The position numbers were made by a program, and so were the translations under genes. Shown here piece after piece: positions 15,282-21,731 of a stretch of DNA of 21,731 nt. The notes under the pieces are model-generated. The model was not told the origin of the DNA and did no database searches. It worked only from the letters and a program-made list of their open reading frames with translations. Source of the DNA: CAZKXX01 sp964556705. Its GTDB lineage: Bacteria; Acidobacteriota; Terriglobia; UBA7540. Location of the stretch: assembly GCA_964556705.1 (NCBI GenBank), contig CAZKXX010000068.1, positions 1 through 21,731 of the forward strand, read 5' to 3'. Position 1 is the first letter of the stretch. Each line of letters starts with the position of its first letter.

Positions 15282-16538
15282 ATGGCTTTCAAAGACTTGC
15301 TGCACGACACACTTCGCACGCTCTGGGCGCACAAGCTGCGCACTTTCTTGACGATGTTCGGCATCGCCTGGGGGATCATCTCGATCACCCTGATGGTGGC
15401 GGCGGGCGAGGGGCTGAAGGTGGGCATCACCCGGCAGCAGGAGACCTTCGGCAAGAACATCATGATCGTTTTCAGCGGGCGGACAAGCCTGCAGGCGGGC
15501 GGGCTGCGCGCCGGACGCCAAATCCGCTGGAACGACACGGATTACCTGGCCGTTGCCGAGCAGGCGCCCTCTTGCAGTGAGGTCGTCCCGGAGCTGGGCC
15601 GCCCGCTCAACGTGCGGAGCCTCCACAACAGCGCAAGCCCCAATGTCGTGGGCTCCCTTCCGCCTTTTGCCGAGATCCGGTCCGTGCGCGTGGCCGAAGG
15701 ACGTTTCTACAACCGGGAAGACCAGGCGCAGGGGCGGCGCGTGGCCTTTCTGGGCAGCAACATCAAGAAACAACTCTTTGCCTCGCGGCCGGCGGTGGGC
15801 GAGAGAATTCATATTGACGGCATCCCCTACACGGTCGTCGGGGTGATGAGCAGCAAGGACCAGAATTCCAGCTACGACGGCTGGGATGTGGACAAGGTCT
15901 TCATCCCCTTTCGTTCCATGATGCGGGATTTCCCGGAGAAGCCCCCCTCCACGAGCCGCCAGATCGACCGCCTGATCGTCACGCCCAAGTCGCTCGAAGA
16001 GCATGAAACCTGCAAGGCGCAAGTGCGGCGGGCGCTCGGGCGGATCCACAACTTCGACCCGCTCGATCGCGAGGCGGCGCCCATCTGGGACACGATTGAA
16101 AATGCCAAAGCTTTCCAGTTGATGATTGACAGCATGAAGTATTTCCTGGGCTCGGTCGGCATCGCCTCGCTGTTTCTGGGCGGGATCGGGGTGATGAACG
16201 TAATGCTGGTGGCGGTGCGCGAACGGACGCGCGAAATCGGCGTGCGCAAGGCCGTGGGCGCGAGTTCGCGGGCCATTCTCCGCCAGTTTTTCGTCGAAAG
16301 CGTCATCGTGGTGTTCGTGAGCGGCGGCACGGGCCTGGCGATCGCCTACGGGCTCTGCGCGCTCGTCAACCTCGTCCCCATGCCGCCGTTCTTCGCCGGA
16401 CTCCTGCCCACGTGGAAGGTGGGCGTGCTCTCTTTCGCGCTGCTGGGGACGATTGCGGTGCTGGCGGCGATGTATCCGGCGCGCCGCGCCGCTTCCGTGG
16501 ACCCGATCGAGGCGTTGCGCTACGAACCGGGCGGGTAA
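15282..16538 (+). CDS. ABC transporter permease, MacB/FtsX type (first of two)
   Basis: A 418-residue permease of the MacB-FtsX family, which uses ATP hydrolysis in the cytoplasm to move a periplasmic domain and drive export or signalling across the envelope. One membrane segment near residues 20-42 is followed by a large periplasmic MacB core domain (about 45-270). The FtsX domain holds three membrane segments, beginning GIASLFLGGIGVMNVMLVAV and including the coupling sequence RTREIGVRKAVGA. It ends with the family motif YPARRAASVDPIEALRYE. No ATP-binding domain is fused to it and none is encoded nearby. The gap from the adaptor gene is 72 nt, and the ribosome-binding site is weak. Confidence 0.92.
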   Translation: MAFKDLLHDTLRTLWAHKLRTFLTMFGIAWGIISITLMVAAGEGLKVGITRQQETFGKNIMIVFSGRTSLQAGGLRAGRQIRWNDTDYLAVAEQAPSCSEVVPELGRPLNVRSLHNSASPNVVGSLPPFAEIRSVRVAEGRFYNREDQAQGRRVAFLGSNIKKQLFASRPAVGERIHIDGIPYTVVGVMSSKDQNSSYDGWDVDKVFIPFRSMMRDFPEKPPSTSRQIDRLIVTPKSLEEHETCKAQVRRALGRIHNFDPLDREAAPIWDTIENAKAFQLMIDSMKYFLGSVGIASLFLGGIGVMNVMLVAVRERTREIGVRKAVGASSRAILRQFFVESVIVVFVSGGTGLAIAYGLCALVNLVPMPPFFAGLLPTWKVGVLSFALLGTIAVLAAMYPARRAASVDPIEALRYEPGG

Positions 16539-16617
16539 ATCGTGGGTTGTTTTTGGCGGGTTGTGGTTTCCCGCAACCAACCACCAGCGACCTACAACCG
16601 ACAGAGGACGCAACACG
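16539..16617. repeat. Spacer with nested GGTTGT/ACAACC inverted repeats
   Basis: The 79-nt spacer between the two permease genes contains several GTTG-rich arms and their complements: GGTTGT (16545-16550) with ACAACC (16594-16599), GCGGG (16556-16560) with CCCGC (16570-16574), and GTGGTT (16563-16568) with AACCAC (16579-16584). Some of these pairings exclude each other. Confidence 0.45.
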
Positions 16618-17871
16618 ATGTTCCGTGAGATCTTGATTCAAGCCTGGGCGGCACTGAATCGCAACAAGATGCGCAGTGTTCTGACGATGCTCGGCATCGT
16701 CTGGGGCATTACGGCGGTGGCGCTGCTGATCGCCTACGGCAAGGGCATGCGCACCGTGGTGATGGGCGCCTTCGACGCCTTCGGAAAGGGCGCGGTCATC
16801 GCCTGGCCCGCGCAGACGAGCGAGCAGGCCGGAGGCCAGCGCGCCGGCAAGCCGGTTCGGCTGGAAAAAGAGGACGTGGAACTCATCCGCCAGGAAGCCA
16901 CGCTGGTCAAGAGGGCCTGCCTGGAAACCGTCCGCTGGGTGCAGATTTCCTACGGCGACCGCTACGCCAACGCCGCCACGCGGGGAGCCTGTCCCGAATA
17001 CGGCGAGATGCGCAACGAGGTGGCGCACGAGGGCCGGTGGATTTCACCCGAGGACGAACTCGAGCGGCGCCGCGTGGTCTTTATCGGTTACCGGCTGCGC
17101 CAGAAGCTTTTCGCCGGCCGGCCCGCCGTCGGCGAAACCGTACGGATCGCCGGCGTGCGCTTCACCGTGATCGGCACGATGGATTTGAAGATCCAGGACT
17201 CGAACTACTTCGGCAGCGACGACGACTCGGCTTGGATTCCCTACTCGGCCGCCGGCGACCTCTGGAACACGCGCTACGCCTCGGTGCTGGTGTTTGAACC
17301 CATCGCCCCGCAGTTCGAAGCCGAGGCGATTCGCCAGGTGCGCGCCGCAGTCGCCAAAAGGCAGCGCTTTTCACCCACCGATGAACGCGCCCTCATGATG
17401 TTCGGCCGCGAGCAGTTCCGTCCCATCGTGGACGGAATCACCATCGGGTTCCAGGCCCTGTTCACGTTTGTCGGGGCTCTGACGCTGGCCATCGGCGGCG
17501 TGGGGGTCATGAACATCATGCTGGTCTCGGTGGACGAACGCATCCGCGAAATCGGTTTGCGGCGGGCGCTCGGCGCTCGGCGCGCCCACGTGCGTTGGCA
17601 GTTTCTGGCGGAAGCCCTGGCCATTACGATGGCCGGCGGCGTCATCGGCCTCCTGCTCGCCTACGCGCTCGGGGCGGCCATCGGCACGCTCCCTCTTTAC
17701 GGGCCGATGTACGAGGACACATCCGGGAAAGGCGACATCCACATGGCCATTTCGCTCGGGACGGTCGCCGCCTCCACGGCGATCCTCGTGGTCGTCGGGC
17801 TGCTGAGCGGGCTGTTCCCCGCCGTGCGCGCCTCACGCCTGAACCCCGTCGAGGCATTGCGTTATGAATAG
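16618..17871 (+). CDS. ABC transporter permease, MacB/FtsX type (second of two)
   Basis: A 417-residue paralogue of the preceding permease with the same plan: a membrane segment near residues 20-40 (SVLTMLGIVWGITAVALLIA), a periplasmic core with FAGRPAVGETVRI (compare FASRPAVGERIHI in the first copy), then the FtsX domain with GGVGVMNIMLVSV and EIGLRRALGA, ending VRASRLNPVEALRYE. The two may form a heterodimer. The start at 16618 begins the usual MFREILIQAW leader; the frame is open further upstream, but that part overlaps the first permease in another frame. AGAGGA lies 9 nt before the ATG. The gene ends 12 nt before the DUF4097 gene, so the two are co-transcribed. Confidence 0.92.
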   Translation: MFREILIQAWAALNRNKMRSVLTMLGIVWGITAVALLIAYGKGMRTVVMGAFDAFGKGAVIAWPAQTSEQAGGQRAGKPVRLEKEDVELIRQEATLVKRACLETVRWVQISYGDRYANAATRGACPEYGEMRNEVAHEGRWISPEDELERRRVVFIGYRLRQKLFAGRPAVGETVRIAGVRFTVIGTMDLKIQDSNYFGSDDDSAWIPYSAAGDLWNTRYASVLVFEPIAPQFEAEAIRQVRAAVAKRQRFSPTDERALMMFGREQFRPIVDGITIGFQALFTFVGALTLAIGGVGVMNIMLVSVDERIREIGLRRALGARRAHVRWQFLAEALAITMAGGVIGLLLAYALGAAIGTLPLYGPMYEDTSGKGDIHMAISLGTVAASTAILVVVGLLSGLFPAVRASRLNPVEALRYE

Positions 17872-17883
17872 GAGGACCTGTTT

Positions 17884-18876
17884 ATGAAACGGCACGCGAT
17901 GAGGATTGCGCCGGTACTTTTTTTGACGGCGGCGGTTCTGGCCGTCGCGCCCCGCGTCGCCGTGGCCGGCCACGCGGAAGGGTGGTTTGAAAGATCGCTG
18001 AAGGTGACCGGCGCGGTGGACCTGATGGTCACCACGGGCTCCGGCGACATTGTCGTGCGCCCGGGGGATTCCGGCGCCGTGCGCGTCACCGGCAAGATTC
18101 GCGTCAGCGACTGGAAGATCGGCCGCGCGGCGGCAGAAGATAAAGTCGCGAGGCTGGAAGACCATCCACCCATCGAGCAGGACGGCAACTCCATCCGCGT
18201 CGGGCGAATCAGCAACCCCGAGCTGCGGCGCGGCGTTTCCATCAGTTACGAAGTCGTCGTTCCCGCCGAAACGCGCGCGAACGCGGAAACGGGCTCCGGC
18301 AACGCAAGCGTCAGCGGCGTCAGCGGCCCCGTGCGCGTGAACACCGGCTCCGGCAACGTGCGCATCTCAAACGTCACGAGCACGGTCCGCGCCAGCACGG
18401 GCTCGGGCGACATTGAACTCACTGACCTCGGCGGGCAGGTTTACGGTGAAACCGGCAGCGGAAATCTTCGCGCTCTGCGGGTGAATGGCCCGCTCACCGC
18501 CACCACAGGCAGCGGAGACGTGCGCGTCGAGCAGTCCAGCGACTCCACCGTCAAGGTGGAAACGGGCTCCGGCAATATCGAGGTGACGGCAGGGCGCGGC
18601 TCGATGCTCCTGCACACGGGCAGCGGAAACATTACGGCGCGCGGCGAACCGAGCGGCGAGTGGCGGCTCGACACCGGCTCGGGCAACATCCGCGCCTACG
18701 TGCCGGAAAACGCGGCGTTCGACCTCGACTGCCATACCGGCTCGGGGGGCATCGTCACGAAGCACCCCCTCACCGTGGAAGGAAAAATCTCCCGGCACGC
18801 GGTGCGCGGGAAAGTGCGTGGCGGCGGCGCGCGCTTGATGGCTTCGACCGGTTCTGGGAATATCGAGATTCAGTAG
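17884..18876 (+). CDS. Secreted DUF4097-family beta-repeat protein
   Basis: A 330-residue exported protein with a signal peptide (1-29, ending AVAG). The mature part is almost wholly short beta strands separated by a T-G-S-G-D/N turn. Eleven copies of TGSG occur, in contexts such as TTGSGDIVVR, NTGSGNVRIS, STGSGDIELT and the final STGSGNIEIQ. This is the DUF4097 (putative adhesin) pattern, expected to wind into a parallel beta-helix or similar solenoid. AGGAGG lies 8 nt before the ATG, and the upstream permease ends 12 nt away, so it belongs to the export operon. It could be surface-attached cargo or an accessory factor of the permeases; the family has no proven biochemical role. Confidence 0.88.
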   Translation: MKRHAMRIAPVLFLTAAVLAVAPRVAVAGHAEGWFERSLKVTGAVDLMVTTGSGDIVVRPGDSGAVRVTGKIRVSDWKIGRAAAEDKVARLEDHPPIEQDGNSIRVGRISNPELRRGVSISYEVVVPAETRANAETGSGNASVSGVSGPVRVNTGSGNVRISNVTSTVRASTGSGDIELTDLGGQVYGETGSGNLRALRVNGPLTATTGSGDVRVEQSSDSTVKVETGSGNIEVTAGRGSMLLHTGSGNITARGEPSGEWRLDTGSGNIRAYVPENAAFDLDCHTGSGGIVTKHPLTVEGKISRHAVRGKVRGGGARLMASTGSGNIEIQ

Positions 18877-18953
18877 GCTCGGGCGACTCTCCGACCTCTC
18901 GGCTCTTCGCCTCCCTCCGAAAGTCCCCCGGGCGGCTGGAGGCTCGCGAGGCG
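18877..18953. terminator. Possible bidirectional hairpin between convergent genes
   Basis: The stretch between the stops of the DUF4097 gene and galT contains GCCTCC (18909-18914) paired with GGAGGC (18938-18943) around a 23-nt loop. There is no T-tract on either strand, so termination here is only a guess. Confidence 0.25.
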
Positions 18954-19952
18954 TCACCCGCTCCGCGCGGATCCCACTCCCACCTCCCGCAACTGGCGCG
19001 CTGCGGCCTCCGGCGGAACGGAGTTGTAGTACACCTCTTTAATCCCGTACGACTTCCCCCGAGACTTCGCCACGGGAACAATTTCGAAGTGCCAGTGGAA
19101 ATCATCGACAAGTGAGCGCCAGTGGTCGCTGCGTTCGAACTTGGCGGTGACGTTGGGCGCCGTGTGCAGGACGAGATGGTAATCGGAGGTGACGGCCTCC
19201 AGCCGGGTCAGGATGGAACGCAGGAAGCGCGCGAACCGAAGCTGCCGCTCCCAGCTCGAAAGATCCTCCTCGAAGGCGCAGTGGTGGGTGAGCGGCAGGA
19301 TCCAGGTTTCGTAGGCCGCGCGCGACGCGAAGGGACAGAAGGCGACGAAGAGGTCGTCCGAGTCCACGGTCCGCACCTGCTGCGTCAGCTCCTGCTTGAG
19401 GATGTCGCAGAAGAGGCAGCGTTCCTTCAGGTCGAAGTGGCGCTGCGCGGAACGCAGCTCGTAGATGATCCGGCGCGGAATGAAGGGCGTGGCGGTGACC
19501 TGGGTGTGCGGGTGCTCGAGCTCCTGCCCGGCCAGCGCCCCCTGATTGCGGAAGACGGTCACGTAACGGAAGCGCCGGTCCTTCTTGAGGTCGCCGATTC
19601 GGGAGACGCACGCGCGCAGCACCTGGGCGATGTGTTCCTCACTCTGCTGCGAAAGGGGCCGGTGATGGTCGGGATGTTCAACCACGATTTCGTGCGCGCC
19701 CAGGCTGCGCATCTTGTCGTAGAGGCCCTCGCCGCGCCGGTGCGCGTCCCCTTCGATCCGGTAAAGCGGCCGGAGATAGGGAATGACCCGCACCTGCCAG
19801 TCGGCCCGGCCATAAGGATATTCGTAAATCACCTTCCCCGCCGCGCCGTTCTCGCCGGGGCACAACGGGCAGCCGGAAGATTCCGGCCAGGCTTCCTCTC
19901 CGTCCTCCTGAATCACCCAGCTTTGGGTGATGGGGTCCTTTCGAAGTTCCAT
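18954..19952 (-). CDS. galT: Galactose-1-phosphate uridylyltransferase family (GalT)
   Basis: A 332-residue member of the GalT branch of the HIT superfamily, which moves UMP between UDP-glucose and a sugar 1-phosphate (Leloir pathway) through a uridylyl-histidine. The active site reads EHPHTQ, H147-P-H149-T-Q151, where the second His is the expected nucleophile. CPLC (28-31) fits the zinc site, and a second CxxC occurs at 179-182. HWHFEIVP (286-293) is the matching C-terminal HIT half. The residue before Gln is Thr, whereas E. coli has Gly; such GalT-like proteins in other phyla may act as hexose- or ADP-sugar phosphorylases, so the exact substrate is open. GGAGG lies 4 nt before the ATG at 19952. 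It appears to be transcribed alone from the promoter at 20172-20200. Confidence 0.85.
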   Translation of the reverse strand: MELRKDPITQSWVIQEDGEEAWPESSGCPLCPGENGAAGKVIYEYPYGRADWQVRVIPYLRPLYRIEGDAHRRGEGLYDKMRSLGAHEIVVEHPDHHRPLSQQSEEHIAQVLRACVSRIGDLKKDRRFRYVTVFRNQGALAGQELEHPHTQVTATPFIPRRIIYELRSAQRHFDLKERCLFCDILKQELTQQVRTVDSDDLFVAFCPFASRAAYETWILPLTHHCAFEEDLSSWERQLRFARFLRSILTRLEAVTSDYHLVLHTAPNVTAKFERSDHWRSLVDDFHWHFEIVPVAKSRGKSYGIKEVYYNSVPPEAAARQLREVGVGSARSG

Positions 19953-20165
19953 CTCGCCTCCCAATCTGCGAAGTTGGGTGAAAAGGTGCCGGGTGGGGTC
20001 GGGTGCGGTCTCAAGGTCGCAAAAGCCCCGACTGCGGGGCGCCCTTGCAGGCGTCCTGAAAGCGTTTCCCAGGAATCGCGAATTCCGTTTGCCACCTTTC
20101 TACTAGTTCTGAGCTGTCTCTGAACAGGCTGGTCCTTCGGTCAGCCTAGGACGCGAGCCGGAAGA
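19953..20165 (-). ncRNA. Structured 5' leader of galT (candidate cis-regulatory RNA)
   Basis: A leader of about 213 nt is predicted from the promoter start near 20165 to the galT ATG. In 5'-3' RNA order it can form hairpins at 20147-20126 (AGGCTG/CAGCCT), 20125-20106 (GTTC-A-GAG-ACAG-CTC-A-GAAC), 20086-20072 (GGAAT/ATTCC) and 20073-20055 (CCT, GAAA/TTTC, AGG), then a terminator-like hairpin at 20040-20025. CTGC at 20050-20047 could pair with GCAG at 20036-20033, overlapping the terminator's 5' arm and competing with it. I could not match the leader to a known riboswitch. Confidence 0.4.
20021..20040 (-). terminator. Intrinsic-terminator-like hairpin in the galT leader
   Basis: On the minus strand, GCCCCG-CAGT-CGGGGC followed by TTTT: a perfect 6-bp GC stem, tetraloop and short U-run. 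It lies downstream of the galT promoter and 69 nt before the galT start, so it would attenuate galT; it could also end read-through from the gene at 20255-21181. Confidence 0.55.
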
Positions 20166-20171
20166 AGGCAA

Positions 20172-20200
20172 TTTATACCGGCCTGGCGGGGGGATGTCAA
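20172..20200 (-). promoter_or_regulatory. Near-consensus sigma-70 promoter for galT
   Basis: Minus strand TTGACA (20200-20195), 17-nt spacer (20194-20178), TATAAA (20177-20172). The -35 is perfect and the -10 matches five of six. Transcription should begin near 20165. This is the best promoter match in the window. Confidence 0.75.
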
Positions 20201-20254
20201 GCAACGCGCGGGCAACCGTTCGCCACTTGGCGAACCGACCTGAAGAGAGGCCGA

Positions 20255-21181
20255 TTACCACATGGTGAAGACCACCTGAGCGTTTTCCTGGACCGATGCC
20301 GTCTCCGTCCGTTCCGAGGTTACGACCTCTCCGGCCAGGCCAGGCCCCAGGTCGCCACGCCATGCGTGGAAAGCTCCCGGCGCGTGGCAAGCGCCGAACC
20401 AAGGGTCGAGCAGCGGGCGCGTGTCGCGATGCCAGGGAACCCTGCCGCGAAGAAGGTTGGCAAACCCCCGAGTGGGGTTAAACGCGACGCGATAGAAGCG
20501 GCGGCGCGGGAGGCTGGCGGTGCGGCTCTCCAGCTGCTTTACGACGAAGCGGTCGAGAAGATCCTCGCCGATCATCCACCCGAGCCCGCCCACGGGCGTC
20601 ATGACCAGATCGACAAATCCCATCGTTCCCTTCTTTTTGCCGACGTTTCCGATCATCGCCTCGCTGACCGGGCCAAGTTCGAACTGCGCGCTGTGCAGCG
20701 CTGCCCACCGCAGGGCTTTGAGGCGGCTCCGCCAGTAGTCCCGATCCCGGCTGAATTCCGTCTCGCGCCCGACGGGGTCATTCTGGATATGCAAAAAGCC
20801 GGAACTCGCGCCCTGTGCGGGGTGTGCGACGTAATTGGTAAAGATTCCGTCCCCATCAGCCCAGCCCCCCAAGCCTTTGACCGAGGCGGCATAGTCTTTC
20901 AGAAGCGGGCCTTTCAACTCTCGCCGTGTTTTCGGCTCGGTCATGCGAAACGCGTGCTTGATCCCCAGGAAGAGAGTCGCCTGGCGAAGGGTTGGAGCCC
21001 ATTCAAAGCGCTCTTCTTCGAACTCCCGTTCGTCGAAATCCGATTTTTCGCGGATGGGGCTTCCCGCGGCCGGGTCGGGGGCCGGCGGTTCGGCAGCCGC
21101 CGGGCCGCGCGGTTTGGCAAAGCTGTTGTCGGGGTAGGAGAGAGTCAGCAGGCTGGCGAGCAGAAGAAGGTGCAGTTTCAT
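20255..21181 (-). CDS. Exported protein of unknown function, possibly outer-membrane
   Basis: A 308-residue protein with a signal peptide (MKLHLLLLASLLTLSYPDNSFA), a Pro/Ala-rich linker and an acidic stretch (EKSDFDEREFEEERFEW). The rest has amphipathic helices and short strands. Notable segments are GLGGWADGDGIFTNYVAHP, GFVDLVMTPVGGLGWMIGED and VAFNPTRGFANLLRG. The protein ends in alternating hydrophobic residues and a terminal Trp (AQVVFTMW), as many outer-membrane beta-barrels do. The MTPVGGLGWMIGE stretch recalls DUF3943-type proteins, but I cannot confirm that. The start at 21181 is chosen for GAGGAG 5 nt upstream; the frame is open to 21274. It appears to be a single-gene unit. Function unknown. 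Confidence 0.75.
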   Translation of the reverse strand: MKLHLLLLASLLTLSYPDNSFAKPRGPAAAEPPAPDPAAGSPIREKSDFDEREFEEERFEWAPTLRQATLFLGIKHAFRMTEPKTRRELKGPLLKDYAASVKGLGGWADGDGIFTNYVAHPAQGASSGFLHIQNDPVGRETEFSRDRDYWRSRLKALRWAALHSAQFELGPVSEAMIGNVGKKKGTMGFVDLVMTPVGGLGWMIGEDLLDRFVVKQLESRTASLPRRRFYRVAFNPTRGFANLLRGRVPWHRDTRPLLDPWFGACHAPGAFHAWRGDLGPGLAGEVVTSERTETASVQENAQVVFTMW

Positions 21182-21491
21182 TCGTCTCCTCAGTTGCGAA
21201 ATTCTGACGCTGAAAATGTCCGGTGCCGGACTCAGAACCCCCAACCTGGCGTCTCTACCGCCGAGTCCGCGCAATGTCGCCCGCGACAGGTGTGAGGCTT
21301 CGCCGCGAGGATTTGGCTTTCAGCGGTTAGGATGCTGTTCCTGGCTGAGAGGTTTGCGATGCTGCCCCACGGGAACAGCTCCTCAGCAGAAACGCTTCGC
21401 TCCCCACCCGTAGTGGCAGGGCCGCTGACAACCCCAAGGGATTGTGCGTTTCGGCCCGGGACGCGGGCGAAAGTCTATGTAAAGAAAAGAC
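21182..21491. other. Intergenic stretch with inverted repeats, no gene seen
   Basis: This divergent region has no supported gene. It holds GTCCGG-TG-CCGGAC (21218-21231). Two crossing helices are also possible: GCTGTTCC (21334-21341) with GGAACAGC (21372-21379), and GCTGAG (21344-21349) with CTCAGC (21382-21387). Their order would allow a pseudoknot. No promoter for the minus-strand gene at 21181 was recognised. Confidence 0.4.
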
Positions 21492-21519
21492 TTGCGCTCT
21501 CAGAGGCGATGAGTATAAT
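21492..21519 (+). promoter_or_regulatory. Promoter for the zinc-finger gene at the right edge
   Basis: TTGCGC (21492-21497), 16-nt spacer, perfect TATAAT (21514-21519). The predicted start is near 21526, giving a 5' leader of about 109 nt. An 8-bp inverted repeat, GGCGGCAA (21521-21528) and TTGCCGCC (21582-21589), overlaps the start site. Confidence 0.6.
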
Positions 21520-21596
21520 GGGCGGCAAGCTCTGTGCGGGGATAGCGTGTCGTCGGGGAAGTGCCCTCCTGCGGTAACAAGTTGCCGCCTTGCGCC

Positions 21597-21629
21597 AGGC
21601 GGGTTCAAGGGGAGCGCCTCAAGGAGGCG
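21597..21629 (+). promoter_or_regulatory. Hairpin over the ribosome-binding site, with a competing helix
   Basis: CGCCTC (21615-21620) pairs perfectly with GAGGCG (21624-21629) around AAG, burying the AAGGAGG ribosome-binding site (21621-21627). The same CGCCT can instead pair with AGGCG at 21597-21601, which would free the site. This is the layout of a translational switch; no ligand is implied. Confidence 0.4.
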
Positions 21630-21634
21630 ACGAG

Positions 21635-21731
21635 ATGGTGATCTACTGTAAGCACTGCGGCGCCGCACTGCGCGTGGACGAAGCACGAATGCCCGCCACG
21701 ACCTTCCGGGTGAACTGCCACCAGTGTCATA
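21635..21731 (+). CDS. Zinc-finger (MJ0042-like) protein, N-terminal fragment
   Basis: Only the first 32 codons are in the window. They read as a zinc ribbon, with CKHC at 5-8 and CHQC at 28-31, and the intervening ALRVDEARMP resembles the MJ0042-type finger found at the N-terminus of many deltaproteobacterial and acidobacterial proteins of varied function. AAGGAGG lies 7 nt before the ATG, and a good promoter stands upstream, so this is a genuine gene start. What follows the finger is outside the window. Confidence 0.75.
   Translation, partial: MVIYCKHCGAALRVDEARMPATTFRVNCHQCH

Noticed and set aside
13932..16616. Open frame of 894 codons on the minus strand
   Set aside because: Antisense to the adaptor and first permease, His/Arg-rich, no ribosome-binding site or domain signature.
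21334..21387. TPP riboswitch suggested by CTGAGAGG
   Set aside because: The second conserved TPP element (GAACCTGA...) is absent and no thiamine gene follows.
21521..21589. Riboswitch aptamer closed by GGCGGCAA/TTGCCGCC
   Set aside because: The predicted transcription start near 21526 falls inside the left arm, so most of that arm would not be in the RNA.

Overview
This is a GC-rich bacterial window with tightly packed genes, strong GGAGG-type ribosome-binding sites and ATGA overlaps. The gene content suggests Acidobacteriota or a close diderm relative: a DUF4097 protein next to MacA/FtsX-type transporter genes, hybrid kinases with tandem PAS domains, response regulators with a cysteine tail, and a GalT of the HPHTQ type. 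The phylum is inferred from family knowledge; no rRNA or other marker gene is present.

Layout. Positions 1-324 are non-coding and hold a long 21-bp inverted repeat. On the minus strand, 325-1353 encodes two small related envelope proteins of unknown function that share an internally duplicated module. A plus-strand zinc-ribbon gene (1582-1887) follows. Positions 6506 to 1895 (minus) form a nitrogen-sensing operon, amtB-glnB-glnD: ammonium channel, PII protein and the enzyme that uridylylates PII. Divergent from it is a free-standing Lrp/AsnC effector-binding domain (6777-7004).

Positions 13512 to 7023 (minus) form a three-gene signalling operon joined by two 4-bp ATGA overlaps. It encodes a response regulator with a Cys4 tail, a 1640-residue hybrid histidine kinase (OB-like sensor repeats, three PAS domains, HisKA, HATPase, two receivers, HPt), and a receiver-GGDEF protein with signature residues changed in both domains. 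A 485-bp divergent spacer separates it from a plus-strand export operon (13998-18876): a MacA-like adaptor, two FtsX/MacB-type permeases without any ATPase gene, and a secreted DUF4097 protein with eleven TGSG motifs.

The right end holds galT (19952 to 18954, minus), preceded by a near-consensus promoter and a roughly 210-nt leader predicted to be structured, with an intrinsic-terminator-like hairpin. Next come an exported protein of unknown function (21181 to 20255, minus) and the start of a zinc-finger gene cut by the window edge (from 21635, plus), which has a good promoter and a hairpin over its ribosome-binding site.

No CRISPR array, tRNA, rRNA, transposase or prophage gene was seen. 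The strongest candidates for undescribed biology are the galT leader, the doubly altered receiver-GGDEF protein paired with an intact paralogous receiver in the same operon, and the duplicated small-protein module at the left end.
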